The position numbers were made by a program, and so were the translations under genes. A stretch of 64,000 bases of DNA, taken from the NCBI RefSeq assembly GCF_900107855.1, contig NZ_FNRJ01000002.1:8453-72452 (forward strand), in the 5' to 3' direction. The stretch is from Marinobacterium iners DSM 11526. Its GTDB lineage: Bacteria > Pseudomonadota > Gammaproteobacteria > Pseudomonadales > Balneatricaceae. How positions within the stretch are numbered: position 1 is the stretch's first letter; each line of letters begins with the position of its first letter. Positions 8,761 to 18,600 of the stretch are shown here, piece after piece. Under the pieces are notes generated by a model. That model saw only the letters and a program-made list of their open reading frames with translations. It did no database searches and was not told the DNA's origin.

Positions 8761-10089
8761 TCAGGCTTCGGTCTCTTCAGCTTGCTGCTGAGCAGGCTTG
8801 ATAGCCTCCTCGTATGCAACCGCTTTTTCAGTGACTGTAGCAGAAGCCAGCAGATGATCAACTACCTGATCTTCCAGCACCAGGCTCTTGATCTGGTTCA
8901 GGATCTGGTCGTTGCTGTAGTACCAGTCGATAACCTGCTGCGGTTCCTGGTAGGTTTCAGCCATCTCTTCAACGGTTTCGCGCACACGCTGCTCATCCGC
9001 TTTCATGTCGTTGGCCTTGACCACTTCCTGAACCAACAGACCTACGCTTACACGGCGCTGAGCCTGAGCTTCGAACATTTCTTTCGGCAACATGTTCGGG
9101 TCGATGTTGGCATCCTGACCACCGAACTGCTGAATTGCCTGACGACGCAGGTTGTCAATTTCGCTGTCGATCAGGGCTGCAGGCACCTCAATCTCATTGG
9201 CCTTGAGCAGCTCAGTGAAGACCTGATCTTTCAGCTTCATTTTCAGAGCGTGCTTGAGTTCGCGCTCCATGTTCTTGCGCACTTCAACCTTGAAGCCATC
9301 CAGTTCTTTCTCTTCGATGCCAAAGCGAGAGAAGAACTCTTCGTTCAGTTCAGGCAGTTCCTGAGCGGAAACGCTCTGTACCTTGGTCTTGAAAACAGCC
9401 GCTTTACCTTTCAGGTTTTCAGCGTGGTAGTCTTCCGGGAAGGTGATTTCCAGATCGAACTCTTCACCCGCCTTCTTGCCTTCCAGACCGGCTTCAAAGC
9501 CAGGAATCATGGAGCCGGAACCCAGCACAAGGCTGTGACCCTCTGCCTTGCCGCCTTCGAATGCTTCGCCATCGATGAAGCCTTCAAAGTCGATCTTGAC
9601 CTGGTCGCCTTCAGCCGCAGCGCGATCCACTTCGGTCCAGTTTGCCTGCTGCTTGCGCAGGGTATCGATCATCTGATCCATGTCGGCATCAGTGATTTCG
9701 GCAGTCTGCTGTTCCAGCTCAACGCCGGACAGATCTTTCAGTTCAATCTCCGGGTACACTTCAAAGGTAGCCACGTACTGAAGGTCTTCACCTTCTTTGT
9801 CGTTCTTGAACTCGATGTTGGGACCACCCGCCGGCTGCAGTTTTTCCTGCTCAACAGCGGTATAGAAGCTTTCCTGAACGACCTGACCCAATACGTCCTG
9901 ACGGATCGCGCTGCCGAACATGCGCTTGATCACCTTGGGCGGAACCTTGCCCGGACGGAAACCATCCAGACGGCGAGTGCGCGCCTGCTGAGCAACCAGC
10001 TTGTCTACGTCCTGGTCAATGCGTGCAGCCGGGACAGTTACGGTCATCTGACGCTCGAGGCCGGAAGTCGTTTCAACAGAAACTTGCAT
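8761..10089 (-). CDS. tig: Trigger factor, ribosome-bound chaperone and peptidyl-prolyl isomerase
   Basis: The protein (442 residues from the ATG at 10089) has the ribosome-docking domain with the signature GFRPGKVPPKVIKRMFG, a central FKBP-type isomerase domain (GDQVKIDFEGFIDGEAFEGG) and the long C-terminal chaperone arms. The start at 10089 (MQVSVETTSG) is chosen over an ATG four codons upstream because GAGG lies 7 bases before it and because this is the family start. It heads the tig-clpP-clpX cluster. Confidence 0.97.
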   Translation of the reverse strand: MQVSVETTSGLERQMTVTVPAARIDQDVDKLVAQQARTRRLDGFRPGKVPPKVIKRMFGSAIRQDVLGQVVQESFYTAVEQEKLQPAGGPNIEFKNDKEGEDLQYVATFEVYPEIELKDLSGVELEQQTAEITDADMDQMIDTLRKQQANWTEVDRAAAEGDQVKIDFEGFIDGEAFEGGKAEGHSLVLGSGSMIPGFEAGLEGKKAGEEFDLEITFPEDYHAENLKGKAAVFKTKVQSVSAQELPELNEEFFSRFGIEEKELDGFKVEVRKNMERELKHALKMKLKDQVFTELLKANEIEVPAALIDSEIDNLRRQAIQQFGGQDANIDPNMLPKEMFEAQAQRRVSVGLLVQEVVKANDMKADEQRVRETVEEMAETYQEPQQVIDWYYSNDQILNQIKSLVLEDQVVDHLLASATVTEKAVAYEEAIKPAQQQAEETEA

Positions 10090-10359
10090 GGAGATCCTCA
10101 CAAATAGTTTGCAGCATGATGTTGCGACCTGCAGGCTCGCCCTCCGTAATATTCATCCCGTTGATTCAGGGATCAATATGCGGCTGATGACGACCGACCA
10201 GCAGAGCCAAAATTCTAAAGCGCGAAATTTTCTTCCAACTGCCGCCATTAGTCAAGCAAAAGCCCAACAGCAGTAAAATGAAAAAGAATGTATTAATGAA
10301 GGCAAAGCCTTGAGAATCATAAAGATAGAGGGGAGGCATAACAGAATATCAGGGCACAC

Positions 10360-10435
10360 TGGGGTGGACGATGGGGCTCGAACCCACGACCACCGGAATC
10401 ACAATCCGGGGCTCTACCAACTGAGCTACGCCCAC
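10360..10435 (-). tRNA. tRNA-His (GTG), copy left of the island
   Basis: On the minus strand a 76-base cloverleaf begins GTGGGCGTAGCTCAG, has an anticodon loop TTGTGAT (GTG), a T-loop GGTTCGAGCC and an encoded CCA end. It is identical in sequence to the copy at 48868-48943. Before the island inserted, the order would have been tRNA-Arg, His, Leu, His, then tig. Confidence 0.96.
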
Positions 10436-10455
10436 CATATAGTGTGTTGCCTGTG

Positions 10456-10478
10456 TGGTGCGGACGGAGAGACTCGAA
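10456..10478 (-). repeat. att repeat: 3' end of tRNA-Leu, left end of the genomic island
   Basis: These 23 bases are identical to the 3' end (T-loop, acceptor strand and CCA) of the intact tRNA-Leu(TAG) at 48747-48831. No other part of the tRNA is present here. Identity stops at the T-loop. This is the expected duplicate left when an integrase uses a tRNA 3' end as its attachment site. Confidence 0.9.
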
Positions 10479-10521
10479 ATCACCAAACGAATCAATCTGT
10501 TACTTTACCAATCATAGCATT

Positions 10522-10540
10522 TTGTACATTCCATTGTACA
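10522..10540. other. Two TTGTACA direct repeats, possible integrase arm sites (left)
   Basis: TTGTACA occurs at 10522-10528 and 10534-10540, 12 bases apart, about 45-60 bases inside the left att repeat. Similar TTTGTACAAA elements lie inside the right end. This spacing and placement resemble arm-type binding sites of tyrosine integrases. No experimental support. Confidence 0.4.
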
Positions 10541-10656
10541 CGACTTTTAGCACTTCGCTTTAAGCCGTTTCGTTGTGATTGAGTGTCTCACCAATCACGG
10601 AGCGGCACTATATAGATGCCGAGTTTCGAATGCAAATTTTTTTAGCATCCGTTAGC

Positions 10657-11949
10657 TCATGATCCAACCAAATGCATGTTGGCTTCCTTTACACTATGCA
10701 ACTGTTCTGATATCAGCCTTGCAGTTGATCTGCTCAAACCATGCTCACGCGCCACTGCTTCAAACTCAGACAGTACACCCACCAGCTCGACAATACATTC
10801 TCGCGCGTCATTCCAGGACGCAAACCCCGCACGCCGAGCCAGGGCCTGCACGGCCTCAACTGTTGGCGCTTTACCATAACCGACAAAGGCGGTGGCATGC
10901 TCACCGAAGGGATGGGGGCTAAAAGTAACATCGTAGAAAGGTGCCGCTGACCAGTCACCATTATCCGCCTGTAGAAACGCCCAGTTTTTGCTGTGATCGT
11001 CCTGATTACAGGCAAACAGATTGAACAGTGCACGACGAAACTGCAGGCGCCCCACTGCAGGGGATTTGCACAGATGGCGGCTGGCCTTGATCAGATCTTC
11101 GTAATCCAGACTAGGCATGCGAAAGTCTGCATCCAGCAGGCCACAGGCGCTGTGCATGTGTACCCGGCCTGCGGCGACCGTAGCATTAGGCAACCAATCA
11201 AAGCGCTTTATGGCCAACCACACATCAGCCCCACTGCTCTGCGCCGCCGGCACAAGCGACCACTCCGGTGGCTCCAGTTGCGCCCTTTTTGCCAGGCTCA
11301 AAAAGATCGCCTCACAAATGCCTTCTTCATGTCCGAGGGGCAAGTTGCTGGACGAGAATTTAACCAACCAGGCTTCATCACCGGCTTTAGCCAGCGTACT
11401 GCAACGACTCAGGTCACCGGGCTGAGCATAGACCTGCGCCTTGGGCCTCGCGCCACCGGAACTGCCCGCTGCCGCCAGAGCGGTCAGCACCTCTTCTGTC
11501 TGACCGTCATACAGCGCCTGAGCTTCCAGTCCAAGTGTATGCAGGTTTACGGTGTCATCTGCTGCCGGGCAGTAATCGGAAACGGGGGCAAAAGACAAGG
11601 CTCCGATACCGCTGCCGCCGACAAAGGCGAGTCGATCCAGGGGCGTTACCTGCGCCGGCAGAATGCCATGCTGTCGAAACAGCCGATCCTGCAACAGCAA
11701 ACCCCAACCGTCCGGCAGTGCATCGGCAAAAACGCCATGCAGGCCACCATGAGGTTCGCGGGGCGCCCGTTGCAACTCGGTTGTCGGTCGCAGCGTCAGC
11801 GGTGACAGGTTGCCAAATTGCTGCAGGTAGCCCTGATCGTATTGGAAGAAAATACCCTGACGGTTTTGCGCCAGCACGCCCACTGCCACCTGCTCGCCCG
11901 TGCTGAGCGTACGGGTGATATCGAGCCGTTGCACTGGCTTAAAACTCAT
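10657..11949 (-). CDS. hipA: HipA-family serine/threonine kinase toxin
   Basis: The 430 residues have the HipA N-subdomain (GGLHGVFADALPDGWG), a Gly-rich loop (AAAGSSGGARPK) near residue 165, a strand with the ATP-contacting Lys (WLVKFSS), the catalytic loop FACNQDDHSKNWAFL with its Asp and Asn, and a metal-binding YDVT in place of DFG. In Escherichia coli HipA phosphorylates glutamyl-tRNA synthetase and causes dormancy; the target here is not known. GGAGG lies 9 bases before the ATG. The start overlaps hipB by 11 bases. All catalytic motifs look intact. Confidence 0.9.
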   Translation of the reverse strand: MSFKPVQRLDITRTLSTGEQVAVGVLAQNRQGIFFQYDQGYLQQFGNLSPLTLRPTTELQRAPREPHGGLHGVFADALPDGWGLLLQDRLFRQHGILPAQVTPLDRLAFVGGSGIGALSFAPVSDYCPAADDTVNLHTLGLEAQALYDGQTEEVLTALAAAGSSGGARPKAQVYAQPGDLSRCSTLAKAGDEAWLVKFSSSNLPLGHEEGICEAIFLSLAKRAQLEPPEWSLVPAAQSSGADVWLAIKRFDWLPNATVAAGRVHMHSACGLLDADFRMPSLDYEDLIKASRHLCKSPAVGRLQFRRALFNLFACNQDDHSKNWAFLQADNGDWSAAPFYDVTFSPHPFGEHATAFVGYGKAPTVEAVQALARRAGFASWNDARECIVELVGVLSEFEAVAREHGLSRSTARLISEQLHSVKEANMHLVGS

Positions 11950-12232
11950 CGCGCAATACCTCCTCTATGCTGGTAGGCATGCGGTCAGGCTGCCCCCTGA
12001 TCTGAGTGAGCTCATAGAGGCGCGAAAGGTCATCCAAGGTCTGCCAGAGCAGCAACAGCTGACGAAAGGAGATCTGCCCGGTCAACTCGAACTTCTTGAT
12101 GGTAGGTGCGGGGACACAACTGCGCTGAGCCAGCGCATCACGCGACAGCTTGGCTTGTTCTCTCAGAGTACGCAGATGAACTGCAAAAGCCAGCTGAACA
12201 TCTTGATCATCGAGTAACTGGAATTTGGGCAT
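11939..12232 (-). CDS. hipB: HipB-like helix-turn-helix antitoxin
   Basis: The 97 residues hold an XRE-type HTH (LRTLREQAKLSRDALAQRSCVPAPTIKKFE) at about 25-60. The start at 12232 is chosen because AGGTG lies 7 bases upstream. Located directly before hipA and overlapping it, it should neutralise HipA and repress the operon, probably at the palindrome at 12314-12333. Confidence 0.8.
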   Translation of the reverse strand: MPKFQLLDDQDVQLAFAVHLRTLREQAKLSRDALAQRSCVPAPTIKKFELTGQISFRQLLLLWQTLDDLSRLYELTQIRGQPDRMPTSIEEVLRDEF

Positions 12233-12313
12233 GGTATGCACCTGACTATTGGATACCTCTCATTCCTACATTACGGATATTATTGTAGCCTTTATTCAAA
12301 ATAATCACAAAAT

Positions 12314-12333
12314 ATGGATATCATGATATCCAT
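12314..12333. promoter_or_regulatory. Palindromic operator candidate for HipB
   Basis: A perfect 20-bp palindrome (ATGGATATCA/TGATATCCAT) lies about 80 bases upstream of hipB in an AT-rich stretch. It contains GGATA and TATCC half-sites, the same half-sites as E. coli HipB operators although in the reverse order with a 6-base spacer. A further GATATC follows at 12347. Confidence 0.55.
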
Positions 12334-12439
12334 TTATATGATTTTTGATATCAGGAACCTTCATTCACTGTGATCTTTACAGCCAGTGAAAACCAATCCC
12401 TTAAGCGAAACGAATGAATTACTGGCTAACAGAAGCTAT

Positions 12440-12517
12440 TCATCTGTGAAGCTTCCGTACAACGGTTAGGACGGGATCTCCACCCAACGACCTGTGATAA
12501 GCGAGTGATGTCTTCAT
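12440..12517 (-). CDS. Possible 25-residue peptide with a strong ribosome-binding site
   Basis: A short frame starts MKTSLAYHRSLGG and ends RKLHR, with AGGAGG 5 bases before the ATG, which is unusually good for chance. It lies 153 bases after the druE stop on the same strand. I do not recognise it. Apart from this and the hipB operator, the 12242-12669 stretch shows nothing I can support. Confidence 0.35.
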   Translation of the reverse strand: MKTSLAYHRSLGGDPVLTVVRKLHR

Positions 12518-12669
12518 GATAACCTCCTGTTAGCAATGACTCTGTGTCTAATTAGCCGAAGTTATGCATGTGACAAGCCGTATTGGGGTCAATCCAAGGA
12601 TCGAACCCGATAGCGGCTTTGCCATTGCAACCAGCCTAGATGCAAGAAGCAGGGCTACTTCTAACTTGA

Positions 12670-15600
12670 TTAACTTTTAACTTCATACAATGCAATATCT
12701 GTCGGCCACTCACCACCATTGGACAACCTCACACCATTCCAGCTATTCAACATCTGTTTCACTTGACCCATGATTGGCTGGCTGAAATCAAAGTGCTTCA
12801 ATCCATAGGCATCAGCAGTACATTTCCAGTATCCCATCCCCTGGTCGAAGGCCAGCTTCAGCTGAGTACCGGATTCAAGCTCAAGCGTCAAAACACGGCG
12901 ATGGCTTACCTCAGCCAAAGAGTCCCTCGTATTGATCACTGGACGGGTACCCATAAGTGCTGAGACCCATTCTTCCAACACTTCCTCCATATCCTGATAG
13001 TTGTTCCAGTTATTCCAGAGGGTATCGCCCGCATGCCCAGTTTGTGCTGAGACTGTTTCAATTATGACCGAGTTGACGCCATCACTTGGGATTGCACGCA
13101 TAAAACCAGCCAGCAACATCACTGTCCAAGGTGAACGCAGGTAGCGGTCTTCGTATCGGATCGCGACAACCTTCTCACCTTGGAGTTTGGCCATGAAACC
13201 AGCTGCTTTATCAGTTAAAAGCGCTTTGAAGCGGTCATGCAGGTTGACTATGGGGCCGTTCAGCTCTTTGGTAACCTCAATCACGGTAGCGGTGGCATAG
13301 GTGCCCAGCCAATCGTCAGTATTGATCAAGTCCATTTCCCATGCGGGCAGGCTCTCGGATGTCACCCAGATACTGGCATCCTGCGCTTGCAACCAATCTG
13401 TACCAGGAATGAAAGATGACTCAGAATCAGAGAGCAAAGTAACAATACCCTCCTCCTTATCCACGATCTGAACTGGCGCATGAACACCACTAATACTCTG
13501 ATCTGCGGTCAGCTGGACAATTCGGATATCAAAGCGCGCCAGTAAGGCCAACTCCTCCTTAATGTCAGTCGGCAGGTTCTGGGTTTCAAGGACCACACTG
13601 ACATCACGGCCATCGATGATTTTCCATGCAATCAGCTGCTTACGGAACTCCGGTGCCCCCAAGTCCCAAAGGTTGGAATCACCTCCGAGACGAACCCGAA
13701 TCTCCTTGGCTGACTTGTTGATCCAGTAACGAACAAAGCGGCTGGGTTCGTAAGGCCAATATGTAGCACCGGATACAGTATTGAACGGTTCAGGCAGCTG
13801 CAGATGCTCGGCAAATCGGCTTTCCTGTAGCCATTTCAGTGCCTGTCGTCGATTAAGCTGCTCAAACTCAACACGGCTGTCCTTACTGGCGAGACATGAA
13901 GAACAAGCTGTCTCACAGTGTGCAGAACACTCCAGTTTTTTGAGGGCGGCTTTCAAAAGTCCTGTCATTTCCTGCAAGGCAGTCAGTACAAAGCCTGCTC
14001 CTCCGGCTACGTTATCGTATACCTGCACGATATAGCGCTTCTCGCCTGTTTCAAGGTCACGATCCGGCCGTACACCAAAGCCCATCTCGCTGCTGGCAAT
14101 ACCCAGCTGATCAGAGACCGCATCACGCAGTGCAACCGCAAGGGTGGTCGCAATTACTCGACCTGTTTCGTTTTCTGGAATCCATGCACCCGTCAGCGGG
14201 TTACGGAAAGTCCATTCGACGACATGTGTCCTTGCCTGATATCCGAGGTGGATATTTGGCATCACCCTCTCGCCCGAGCATTCAGGCTTGCTCTTACTGC
14301 CCGTTGCACCACCGATGGGACGATGGCTTTCGCTGGGTCTCATACCCTTCGGCAAATCTCCATTGGCCTCCATTGAATCTGCTCGGCCACAGCTCATGCA
14401 TACCGCAAATCCTTGTCCGTTTTCACCACCGGAACGAACAACAATCTGCCCACTTTCACCAAAGCGAACAAAGCCACATGCAGGATCCGGCAGTGCTACT
14501 GTCGCCCCTTTGACATGAACAAGGGGCCTCTCGACAGGCATGAATTTCTGCGAAGAGACGTCATTGGTTGTCGGCTCGTAGAAATCCGTAACAAATCCCA
14601 GAGGGCGAAGCACCTTCTTAACCTGGAAATCAGGAATCTTCGCATCACACTGCGGACAATGGAGATCATCACCATGCGAGTAGGCATACTCCTGATAGCC
14701 TGGTGTACCACAGCTCACACACTGCCAGGAAAGGTCGAACTTCTGGCTACCGCCGCTTGCTCCTTCCTGATAAGACTGCATTTTGATACCCGCCGAACGG
14801 TACACACGCCCATCAATGACAATCTGTGCGCCGGGCGCATACTCCCTTACCGCAATATCCAGCCCCCTTGAAGGCTGCTCCTTGTAGGTAAATATGTTGT
14901 CCTCTCGTCCGGATTTCTGGGAGTCAGCTGTACTTTTCTTATTCTTGAAGTCCTCAATGTTGTAGGTATTGAGCGCAACAACGTTGGTCGGGAAACCATA
15001 TCCGGGCAGAAACGCCCTGGCAGCCAGCTCTTTCAGCAAGTACTCCCCTTCATGACGGACCTTCTCCAGCTCCAGTGCTTTCTTATAGCTCGGGTCTGTT
15101 GCCGCATTCAGGCGCAGGTTGATCTGCCGGTATTCCTCTTGCCAACCCTGTGCCAGCTTACCAATAGCCTCAGCGCAATTAGTTGCCAAGGTGTCGGTCC
15201 CGGCAAGCTCCAAAGCGGTTCGTTTGACGATTCGCTTTGCCCCCTGCTCAAAAGCCTTGGCCTCGCTGCCCAACCAATCGATGAAGCGCTCAACAACGCC
15301 TTCATGGGCATGGAAAAACCACTGTACTGTTAGTCGGGTACGATCACCTTCTGACGAAGTCTGTGCTTTCAAAAATTGCGACAGCAGGTAGGAGTTAACA
15401 TGCCTTTGTACCAAGGGTTCGGCATTCAGAGTAATCACCGGGGCTGGAATCGCAGTACTGAACGCCCATTTTGGGTTGTTGAACACTCGTGTGTTATGCG
15501 GATCGGATTTGCACAGGGTGTAAGCAACAGCTCGGGCCTCACTGCGGCGACCCGCGCGGCCTGCGCGCTGCAGATAGTTGGCAGGATGCGGCGGAACGTT

Positions 15601-18600
15601 GTTCATTACTACAGCGGAGATACCGCCAATATCCACCCCCATTTCCATGGTTGTGGAGCAGTTCAGGACGTTGATCTTCCCTTTCTTAAAGAGCTCTTCA
15701 TATCCTTCCAGGCGTTTTGAGGACTGCTGAGCCGAGTGTTCTGCCGTTCGATAGTAGAAGCCACCCTCGACCGTACGGTCAGAGATATCACTCCACAGAC
15801 TAACTTGGCGAAGCTGCTGGACAACATCGTTTTGCGCCACCTTACCCCTGATGGCTAACAGGGCACCTTCTTCCTCACCTTCAGGTGCCAACGCAGTAAA
15901 GACCGGCAAATCAACCTGTTGACATTGGAGTTGAGCACGCTCGGCTTTTTTTCTAGGGATGTAAGGTGTCAGGCCCCTAAAAGTTGTATCCAGCAAACGA
16001 TAACTGATCGGGCACACCCAAGCTTTCTGGGGCAAGGCAAAGGTAATAGCTTGGCGCGATAGCGTATAACCCCCACCACTTTGGCTCTGCAGTATCTGCC
16101 TCTGCGAGTGCGTCAATTCATCCCAGGCCGCCTTTAGCCATACATTAATTTTATCGCGATCCGCTGCCGAGGCAGGATCCAATCCAGCTCCATGTATCAG
16201 TAGCTTTACCAGCCGGGGTTGCTGTGGTCTGTTTGGTTTAAAGAGTGGCCAGGATTTAACACGTGAGGTTTCGGGGTAATCCGGCTTGGGCGCCACCAAC
16301 TCCTTGGGCGCAAACTTGGCTCCCAGCCAATATCGTTCATTTTCATTCATGACAATGAACGTGTTTTCACGCACATGGAAGTCCAAGGCTACCTTCAGGA
16401 AGTCTTTCCAATCCTGCAGGCTCAAAGCCTCCCTTTCCTGATCGTTACCCACTTTAGGGACCAGCGTTTCAGCCCAAAAACGAGGAACTGACTGAACATT
16501 CTCCAGCCCCTGATAACCCACCTGAACCAGTGCCAACGTCTCGGAACTGTTCTGGTTTTTCGGACGGCGAGCAAACTCGCGCAGCAGCAAAAGACTTGCC
16601 AAGGTCATGCTGTTGTCATGACCACCAAAGAACTCCGGATTCGCATAGCGGTTGTAATCAAGAATGGAGTGTTTGATATCGTTGGCGGCAGCAAGATCTG
16701 AAACAAGACCCTGCCAGCTCACTCTAACCTGCTTGGGTTGAGCCGCATCTAACTTCTGCTGAATCTCATCACGAATCTTTCGCGCTTCATCATGCACTCC
16801 TGCAAGCTCAAATTTTCTAGCAAATTCGAGATCTTTTTCATCCTCCGCACTCAATACCCCAACATCAACATTTTCGAGCGCCTGTCTGTTACGCAGAATC
16901 GAAAATACAAGCCCCCTAAGCCGAGATCGCTCCGCTTCCTGCTGCATGCGCACGGCCATGCGTGCCGTACCCTGACGGCTGTCCGTGAAAGTGATCAGCT
17001 TGCGACCACGACCCGGAAGGCTCTCCGGATTGATATCTTTGCCTTCGGGGTCAGGACAGAACTCCAGTACCGCCGGAACAGCATTGCTGACATAGAACGG
17101 GGCTCCCAAGTAACATTTGCGCAGGAATCCTGCAGGTGCACGACCGGATTCACCACACTGAGCGCATTCTGAACCTTTGTCCGTCGCCAGATGAACGTTG
17201 ATCACTGAAGGTGAAGTCAGTGCACCCAGTTCCGCTGTTTCCTTGTTGAAAGGAACGTCCTGATAACTTTCCCCCTCGGTCGAAGCCAAAACCACAGACT
17301 GCTTGCCTGAATATTGACTGTCTTCGGCTTCTGGTACGGACTCGTCATTGACGTCATCCAAAAGCGAGAATTCATCACCGGAATAGGGACTGGCCTGCAG
17401 CAGTTTGCCATTCGCATCTTCAGCCACCAGATGCGGGGTTTTACAGTCGCCACAGAATGCCAACTCATAGACTGGAGCTCTGCATTCACAGCGGGCGCGC
17501 TGAGTGACATAGACATTACCGAATGGCCATTTTTTGAGATGCGCTGATTTGGCACTGCAATCAGGATCGACACAACTCCAGAGGCCATGCAGCATACGCT
17601 GGTGGAGGTGACCACGCAGCTTCAGGAAAGGCGGCTCGTCCTTTGATGGCTGGGTGTCACTCATCAAGTCGATCCACTGCAGCAACTCCTGCTGCTGAGC
17701 TTCCTTTTGCGTGCTTACCAGCATCGGAGCAACTGCATCTATAAGCTCATTGAGATCCAGAGGCTTTTCACTGCCCACCAGCGTCTGCCGCACGCGATAA
17801 GCCAGCGAGTGATTGCACAGGGCGGTATAGCGGTCTATCGAAACGGTGTTACCTGGGTCAATGGCACGAAGTTCATCAAGTGTGCGCATGGGGTCCGGAT
17901 CGTGCTCAACTGAGGGCACCTGCCGCGAACCACTGATCACCACGACCTGATCGTCAGGCACACCTGCCAAAGATGCTAGATAGGACTGCAGCTTTTGTGT
18001 CGCCCCTTCCCCGGCAATAGTTGCCGATGTAGCCACAAAGCGAATTTCATGGGCCTGCTTACCAAAGGCCTCCACCACACGACGCAGCAACAACGAAAGC
18101 TCAGCTGCCTGCGAACCAACATAAGTATGCGCCTCGTCCAACACTATCCAGCGTAAAGACTGCTGCTCTCGTGAAATGCGCAGAATCGGATCGTCTACCT
18201 GACGGACCAGCATGTATTCCAGCATGGTCGCATTGGTCATCAGGATCGGGGCCGGCTCCTTGCGCAGCCGCTCACGTGAGAGTATCTCGTTGGGCCGCTC
18301 TCGTTGTGTCTTGCGAACGGTGCTTTCATTTTCTTCAGTATTGCCGTTATACAGGCAGAAGCGGATGTTGTCGTTGAAGGGCGAGGTCCATGCATCCAGA
18401 CGCTCGCGCTGAGAGTTGATCAATGCGTTCAGCGGATACAAAAAGAGCGCTCGTACACCCACCAGTGCGCTTTTGCTTTGTTCATGCTCATTGACCAGAT
18501 CCTGCAGGATCGGAATCATGAAGCACTCGGTCTTACCCGAGCCTGTACCGGTGGTAATGACCGCAGACTTGGGCTTACCGGCCAGCAAGGTGTTCCAGCT

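Noticed and set aside
8782-10107. A 441-codon plus-strand frame opposite tig
   Set aside because: Length alone is impressive, but the minus strand codes a canonical trigger factor over the same bases; the antisense product has no family pattern.
12596-12640. tRNA-like T-arm sequence (GGGTTCGATCC on the minus strand) after druE
   Set aside because: No matching acceptor, D or anticodon arms could be folded around it.
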